A DNA stretch of 64,000 nt from Dipylidium caninum (lineage: Eukaryota; Platyhelminthes; Cestoda; Cyclophyllidea; Dipylidiidae), in the NCBI GenBank assembly GCA_017562135.1, contig QEYB01000841.1, positions 1,116,001 to 1,180,000 of the forward strand, written 5' to 3'. The notes beneath the pieces were generated by a model. The model did no database searches. It was not told the origin of the DNA and saw only the letters and a list, made by a program, of their open reading frames with translations. Positions 57,448 to 64,000 of this stretch are shown piece by piece; the stretch's first letter is position 1, and every line of letters begins with the position of its first letter. A program made the position numbers and the translations under genes.

Positions 57448-57700
57448 CGCCGTGCTGATTTCAGCATGTTTACTCGGGCTGACTCTCCTCTAACGCCAGA
57501 TCTGCCCCGTTATTATTATTTCTAAAAGACTGCACAAGTCGACAGACTTTCTTTTCTGGCATCCACATCCATTCAACACTCGCCTGTGGGCAGGTTGCCT
57601 GCACGCCGCGCACCCTCTAATTGTGATGCCTCTCCATCGAACGCAGTTTTCATTCCATCGACCAAGTAACGTCTCACGACTTTGTACTTTCCCCAGGCCC

Positions 57701-57707
57701 ATAAATA
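57701..57707 (+). promoter_or_regulatory. TATA-like ATAAATA upstream of lipase copy 3
   Basis: ATAAATA starts 47 nt before the ATG at 57,748. It mirrors 50,485-50,491. Weak evidence from position only. Confidence 0.25.
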
Positions 57708-57747
57708 CACTACTCCGTCAAGCACGAGGCGCAGTTGTCGCAACCGA

Positions 57748-60150
57748 ATGAGGCGTCTTACTTGCATTGTGCTCATCGCACTCCTCTGTGTTGGCTCATC
57801 TTTCACGCGGTTTGCCGAACGCAAGGAGCCACACGCTTGTCTTACAGCTGTACGTGTGCCGACATTTCTCTACCTCCCACCAAGCAAACAATTCGCATGT
57901 TATCTATGCTCTAGCTCACAGTTGCGTGAAATTCTTTGCTCTTTTCCTTACACCCTTGCACTTTGACCGAGGTAACAGGGTTAAGTCAGGCATATGCACA
58001 AATGCAGTTGGGAGTGCTTGCGTGGGCACGCTGAATGGTGTGAGGGGAGGGGCGAGACATTGGCACACCTTGGCACCTCACCTGCCACGCTCAAAGCTAG
58101 CCTGTACAAGATGTTTTCTAATTGCAGCCTGAAATAATCGAGGCTAACGGTTACCAAGCAAACGAGTACATTGTTGAAACGGCGGATGGATATCTGCTCA
58201 CACTTCATCGCGTTCGCTCGAAGTCGCCACGGGTAAAGTGTGAAGAAAAGAGGAAGGTGGTGCTTCTGCAGCACGGACTTCTCGACTCGTCTCACACGTG
58301 GATAAGTAACTTGCCTCACCAAAGCTTGGCGTTCATACTCGCCGATGCCGACTATGATGTGTGGCTGGGCAACAGCCGCGGCAACGCCTACTCCCAACGA
58401 CACGTGCACCTGGACCCCGCTAATGACGAGTTCTGGGGATTTTCGTGGGATGAAATGGTCGAGTATGATCTGCCTCGAGTCGTCGACTTTATAATGGAGG
58501 AGACGAGGGCAGCCAAGATATTCTATGTTGGACATTCTGAGGTGAGCACGCGTGCTGCTTTGTGTGCTTGTGGTGGCGAGTGAGGAGGTGGCTGCAATTG
58601 TGTGAGGCGGGAGATGTTGAGTGCCTTCTACCTTGTCTACCCTGAAGGGGGCTCAAATTATGCTGACGCGGCTAAACAAGGACCCGAGAATGCGTGGACA
58701 GGTGGCGGCAGTGGCGGCGCTCGCACCACCCATCTACCAGGGCAACGTTACCAGTCCGTTTCATTGCTTAGCTCCGTTGTGTCTGTCTCTACCAGCGGCA
58801 TGTCACTTTCTTGGGAGTTGCGGGCGTTTCGTGCCATCTGAAGGTGTTAAACGCTTCCTCGCACACTCCACCTCACCGGATCAATTGTCGTCTCCTTTAA
58901 ATCACAATATCTTCTTTCTACTCAGTGGCAGCGATGCGAAGAACATGAACGCGGTTAGTCACCGATTCTCTTCCAGTGCCACCATTACACCCATCCATGA
59001 TGCTTCAGAGCTTGCTAGATTGGGCCAGGTCGGGTGTAGTTGAGCACTCTTATTTCCTCCCTTGCAGACACGACTGCCAATGTATGTCGAGAGTGTGGCT
59101 GCGTCGACTTCTGTTCAAAACATAGTTCATCACTCTCAGGCGAGTTCTTCCTCTCATTCCACTCTGCCACAATTTATTGTGTTGAACATGCGAAATGGAG
59201 GAGCGGGAGCCGTACACAAGGTCCCATGATGAGGAGGTGGCACGTAGGCCTCTGACCGTGACTCGAGGTGGTGGCATCCGACCACCGCCTAGTGGCACGA
59301 CACAGGGAAAGAGCGCAATCATCCGCCCGTACTGACGTACACAAGACCGAAGGAGGGACGGACTCAGGTGGACTCCTCTTGGCGATAATCGGCGACCCCT
59401 ACTTCAACGCTTTCATGTCGGTTTTGTGTGCGACTGAAGAGTTGCTATCTGCAGCGCTAATCCGTGACAGCTTGTTCCTGCTTTGGGGTCACTTGTGTGG
59501 GCATTAATTTAGCGAGTGTTTGATGACGGCATTTTGCTCTTAAGTGCGACATCGAGATTTGCTGATGTGAAAGTGGCGAGGGCAGAAGATCTGTGCGTAA
59601 GTGAACTTTCACTTGTCGAAGACCTCCACATATTGAATTGTTGTCGGTGATGTGGTCACACGAGGGAAAATTTCGCTTGGGGAGAATAGCCTCGTGGCGT
59701 CGTCAGCGGCAGCAACAACAACAACAAAAGCAATAGCAGCAGCAACAGGGGCGAAGGCGTTTTCGCCACCATTAGTAGGCTGCAATGTTCCCCGGTCATA
59801 CTGACCAGTCTAACACCTTCTCAATCACATTGTAGGGCCTGTGGCACGGACGCTTAGAGGCTTTCGACTTTGGGGAGGCAGGCAACATGGCAAAGTACGG
59901 TCGAACCACGCCTCTCTCTTACGGATTAGATGCGATTCGCGTGCCTGTCACTTTGTACTTTGGAGGACGTGACCACCTCTCAACGGCTTCTGCTGCAAAA
60001 CGCTTTGCGCACGAATTGACGCGATGCGGGGCATCCAACGTGAACGTCGTTTATGTGGACGATTACAATCACTACGACTTCGTGTGGGGTCTGGAAGCTC
60101 ACTCTTGCCTCTACAAAAACATTTTGGCCTCCTTTCAACGTGTCCACTAA
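57748..60150 (+). CDS. LIPA-like: Acid lipase (LIPA/gastric lipase family), copy 3, in right arm
   Basis: Five exons: 57748-57849, 58128-58541, 58648-58953, 59068-59139, 59836-60150; introns of 278, 106, 114 and 696 nt, all phase 0, matching copy 1 exon for exon. The product is 402 residues with an open frame to TAA at 60,150. Residues 1-20 form a signal peptide. KVVLLQHGLLDSSHTW and VWLGNSRGNAYSQR are family signatures. Ser is about 171 (GHSE, then G), Asp about 344 (GGRD) and His about 377 (YNHYDFVWG). The oxyanion-side HGLL motif is kept. The Gln after the nucleophile Ser, nearly constant in the family, is Glu here. Exon 4 has lost SHAPAG. The intron 4 donor is CAG followed by GCGAGT (a GC-AG intron). 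Compared with copy 1 the mature N-terminus lacks LDPEVYE. Confidence 0.9.
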
Positions 60151-62120
60151 CACTCTGTCTTCTGCCAAATCTCTGCCTCCTCCTCCCTCGCCCTCTTCTC
60201 AATCGAACTTCTAACACTTCAAATTATGCCTTTCTGATGCCGCTACGCCAAATACTGTTGCACTCAGGCTGTCGATCAACTATGCTCCTCGAAGCTTGGT
60301 AACAACTGATCAACAACACTGAGTTTGACAACGTGCTGATACATTCCCTCCTCCATTCTCTTATTCACTGGCAAAGGCTTGCCATCTGCTGCTCTCCATG
60401 ATTTGCCGAACTCTGCAAGTGGCCATATTCTGGGCATTGTGTAAGGCTGTAACACCGATGAGATTGTCACACGTCGTGTTCAGACATAAGCACTGCGAAG
60501 TGTCTATTGGTATCGGATGGTGTGTAAGTACTTCTTCCCCAGCCACAGCTAAGAAGTCGGCCTCCACGCAGGTAGCTCCTCGTAGAAGGCAGAGACACGA
60601 GGCCCTGCTTGTCCAGGCTAGACAGTACATCAGGCCAAACGAAATGGCACGCATGTCGGTCACCACGCACTGCCCCCTTCTTCAGCTTCACTCTGTTTGC
60701 CCTCCGACTCACTTGCTGGCCTGTCCCCAACTACCGTGGATTAAGTCGTCGCGTCGTGTACCAACTGCGTGGGTGTTTCACGGGTGAGAAGTCGATGTTG
60801 CATAGGGAATTCCCGTCTGCGTGGCGGTGACAGTGAGCTCCTGCGTGTGGTAAGGAGGTGCCGCATTTAGCGAGTAAACGACATCCCCCTCCGTCGTTAG
60901 GCAAGGCCTATCTATAGTGCCTTGCCCTAACCCCTGGTTGCCTGCATGAATGTGCTGACCCATCACTCACCCAGCTTATGACGACTTCCAGCATTCAGTG
61001 TCCCCTTATGCTAACGGCGTCTTTTGCAAGTCATCGCACACCATTCCGCGCTACTCATCGTCATGCATCTCACCTCACTGCTGTTGGTACCAATAAAGTC
61101 GTTCCGATGCGTCGGGCGCATTGTGGTGTGACTCACGAGTGATGGGTGGACACCTCCCCACTTAGCACGAGGCGGGTGTTTACCTGACTGCAGTGCCTTC
61201 TCCCCTTCCATCGCCTGGCAGAAGTGCTTCTCAATGACATGAGAGGCATCGAAGCATGTATTCTATCACTGGAGGACAGACCACTTCTCTCCCTATATAC
61301 CTCCAGGTGCCACGCCTTTCCCCAATCACCCACTCACTTTCACTCGCCACTTCGACGTGTGCGTATGTGCTAAAAAACTGTCTGCAATTCATGTCAACGT
61401 CGGGATGACTGCACGCGCACAATGGGGTCAGTAACGCTGTCCCAACTGGCAATCATTCACCATCGTCGAAGTCGCCCTGCCAAGGACACGTTGTCCGTGT
61501 TGACAGAGAGCTCGTCCAGATACTCACAAAAGTGCCTCCCACATGTTCTCGGACTGAAGCCTCATGAGGCTGCAGTCAGAAGGTCGGCTTTCTGCGAGCT
61601 CGCTCGCTTTCTGTGTGGTCTTTCTTATAAGCCTTAGCGCCGAAGAGCGGCTTACCACTGACTGAGGTGCTGGCTCAGGAGCACCACTGGCTGCAATGCT
61701 GGAGATCTTCCCAGCTCAGTGAGCGTACAGCTGACAGTCGTGACAGCAGTCTGGGGAGAATGTGCGCCGTCTGCCGCCTTTAGTAGGTGCCTCGGCCCGC
61801 CGCTACTGTCCTGACCTTTTGAAGCCGCATCTCTGGGTCCCAGTTCAAGTAGTAGATCTGGAGAGTCTGACAGCGTGAGATGTGACACAAGTGCACGGCA
61901 ATACCTGCCTTTTACACCATTAGGCACTCAGACAAAGGCAGCAAGGCTCCGCATTCGACGACACTTATTCGGACCCACGGTGACACTTTCCGAGGCCGAG
62001 GGTGACGTCACTGCATTGGCACACGTGTCATCGCTCTGTGTGGTGTGCACACTCCTCACTGCCGTGTCTACCTTCGGTAGAACAATCAGTAACTCACTCT
62101 GTTAGCACATTTATTTACCC

Positions 62121-64000
62121 ACACCGAGAAGTGTGCTACCGTTGACTGGCGCACTAGCCCAAGGAGGAGACACTATTGCCTTCAGTTGTGACAGCAGGCG
62201 TGACAGTATTCATGCCTTCTTTAGCCTCCAAAAGTCTTCTTCGTCCTGTCGTATCGAAGCCATCATCTCTGGGTCCAAGCATGAATAGGCATCCTCCGAG
62301 GCAAAGGCATAGGTAGAATCCGCAGAGGATCGTGGTCGTGCGACCTCACATGGCTCACAGCTGTCTGACTCGGTAGAGACTCGCCCCCTACTTCTCGCTC
62401 TGTCAAATTCGGTGGGTCACTGTTGACTCCCTAGTGAGACAGACAACGCAGTGAAAAACGGAGTTTTCATAAAATGCATGCTGATGCGTTTCACTGAGTT
62501 TCGAGATATGACATCCTCTCCTTCTCCTTCAATGTCTTTTTAAATTCTCCGCCTTCCTCCTCTCCTACTTTTTCTTCCTCACATCCCTGACTACGCAAGT
62601 GTCGGGCTCTTGGAGGATCGCCGATGCCGAATAGGGGAAAGTGGTGATCTGCAATAACAGCAATAACAGCAGGGATAGAGGTAAAGGCGTTTTCGCCACC
62701 ATTAGTAGACTGCAATGTTCCCCGGTCATACTGACCTGTCCAACACCTGCTCTATCGCATTGTAGGGCCTATGGCACGGACGGTTAGAGGCTTTCAACTT
62801 TGGTGTGGTAGGGAACATGGTAAAGTGCGGTCGAACCACGCCTCTCTCTTACGGATTAGATGCGGTTCGCGTGCCTGTCGCTTTGTACTCTGGCGGACGT
62901 GTCCAACTCTCAACGGCGTCTTCTGTGAGACACATTGAACAGGAAGAAAGGGTAAAAATGTTAAAAGAACTACCGGCTTCTGAGCCATGCATCCGTCTGC
63001 CGCTGGTGGCGCTGTTGCTGCCGCCCGCAACATGATGTCGCGAGGCGGAGAACTTCCATTTGAGCTTTATGCAGAACAACACTTTTGCAATTTCTTCATC
63101 CGAGATGATGGGGCGAGTCCAATACTAGGATAAGGAGAGATGTTTAATGCGGAGTGGCTTATGTAACACTGCAACGTCCGTCCGTTTGCCAGCCTCAAGG
63201 CAACGGTGTAACAAGGTCTGTGATGGTTTCGACTAAAAATCAACGGAGTATATTTCGACAAGTCAAATCTCGCATGACTTGGATAACTTGAAGCAGAGTG
63301 AAAGAGGACAAGTTGAAAGTGCCTTGCGCTCCTAATTCATTCGTGGTAGACGTGTCAATAATGTGTCGCATTGAATTACCACAGGAGGATAAGAAAAACA
63401 CCCCATCTCTTCATCACCTACTTTGATCTCGTGTGTCACTAAAGAGGTACATAAAGTGAGCATCCTTAGCCTCTCTCAGACGCCATGAGCTTCACCTTTA
63501 CCCACCGTCCTTACTGTCATTCCTTGTGGCAACATGCCATTTGGGCGCCTCCTTCTCCTCACCCACCTCCTTACGGACATCCCAAATTCGTCTTTTCTCC
63601 CCCGAAGCAACAGCCATAAATGAGCAATGCGAGAAGGCACGGTGATGGAAAAGTCCCGCACCAGGTTGCCTTGTTGACATCCCGCTATCTGCGAATGAAG
63701 GCATTTAGAGCCGAGGAAATGGACTTCTCCTTAATCGCAGGTGACATCATTTGCTAAATGCACTAGAATTGGCACCAATGGCTCCCATGAACGATGGCCA
63801 TTGAGAAGACACCGATGGTGACTTGTTGCGTAGAGTGAGGCAAGTCTTCATAAGGGAAGGGCGCCGGTTGTAGGGCTACGCTATCCACAACTGCATTCAC
63901 GAATCCCGCCTAATTCAAGCCTCCTCAATGAGCGGGAGTGTGAGGGCGAATGGTTAGAGCGGTGGAAATGGAGGCATATGCTGCTTTTTCACGGCCTTTT
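62121..64000 (+). repeat. Direct repeat D, right copy (runs off the window)
   Basis: Matches 39,245-41,124 in the same orientation. Up to 62,417 the diagnostic bases follow the left palindrome arm; from 62,501 on they follow 39.6-41.1 kb. The window ends inside the repeat, in the same place as 41,124, with no sign that the similarity is about to stop. Confidence 0.95.
62766..62936 (+). pseudogene. Lipase exon 5 fragment, second copy
   Basis: Same fragment as at 39,890-40,060 (offset 22,876), including the GGRV change at the catalytic Asp. Being duplicated as a dead fragment shows that the duplication happened after its decay, or that the second copy is an assembly product. Confidence 0.85.

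Larger units (their letters stand above)
54182..62500. repeat. Palindrome, right arm (8.3 kb)
   Basis: Reverse complement of 45,692-54,009 (see left arm). Carries lipase copy 3 on the plus strand and the mirrors of all left-arm elements: lipase fragments at 54,791-54,966 (+) and 57,292-57,447 (-), and dispersed repeats at about 55,131-55,231 (-), 56,592-56,677 (+) and 60,492-60,592 (-). The outer 380 bases are element R and also match 39.2-39.6 kb, but at diagnostic sites up to 62,417 they follow the left arm. Confidence 0.97.

Noticed and set aside
45692..62500. Interpreting the palindrome as a large DNA transposon with terminal inverted repeats
   Set aside because: The inverted repeats meet almost at the centre, no transposase is present, and no target-site duplication is visible at the outer edges, which instead share element R.
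1..64000. tRNA, rRNA or spliced-leader RNA genes
   Set aside because: No T-loop/B-box (GGTTCGAATCC-like) pairs with A-box, and no rRNA-like blocks were noticed; a covariance search could still find a diverged one.

Overview
The window is a piece of an animal (metazoan) nuclear genome: multi-exon genes with GT-AG introns, no operon-like tight gene packing, decayed mariner transposons and long non-coding stretches. Several introns are tiny (36 and 44 nt at the 5' end of the NIPBL gene, 60-80 nt elsewhere) and intron size grows towards the 3' end. Together with the gene set, this makes me favour a parasitic flatworm (Platyhelminthes), though I cannot prove the clade from the sequence alone. No prokaryotic, CRISPR, phage, rRNA or tRNA feature was recognised.

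Left half (about 1-36 kb, AT-rich): four conserved single-copy eukaryotic genes lie head-to-tail on the minus strand. In transcription order they are INO80B (INO80 chromatin remodeller subunit, 34.16-33.14 kb), a gamma-glutamylcyclotransferase exon (GGCT, 32.2-31.7 kb), RACGAP1/MgcRacGAP (centralspindlin GTPase-activating protein, 29.4-27.1 kb) and a large NIPBL/Nipped-B/SCC2 cohesin-loader gene (25.4-1.86 kb, at least 24 coding exons, about 2,900 residues). I rebuilt the exon chains by hand and checked that splice phases agree at nearly every junction. The exceptions are one missing base in a T-run at 10,528-10,532, one junction near 13.2-13.7 kb that I could not fix, and one or two expected exons not found. 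Three decayed mariner transposons, all on the minus strand, lie in introns or intergenic DNA.

Right half (36-64 kb, visibly more GC-rich): this region is built from duplications of an acid-lipase gene (LIPA/gastric lipase family, five exons, all introns phase 0). Lipase copy 1 (36.1-38.2 kb, plus) is complete except for two single-T excesses that break the frame. Copies 2 (48.0-50.4 kb, minus) and 3 (57.7-60.2 kb, plus) are open throughout and sit in the two arms of a near-perfect 8.3-kb inverted repeat (45,692-54,009 and 54,182-62,500) around a 172-bp spacer. The only arm differences I found are homopolymer-length changes. Lipase exon fragments are scattered between the full copies.

The most unusual structure is at the outer edge of the right arm. 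At 62,418-62,500 the sequence switches from being the mirror of the left arm to being a direct copy of 39.6-41.1 kb. This is what would result if the right side were an inverted duplicate in which the 39.6-45.7 kb segment had flipped by recombination between two 380-bp inverted repeats. The alternative is an assembler taking the wrong path through that repeat. Both explanations make testable predictions about the sequence just beyond the right end.
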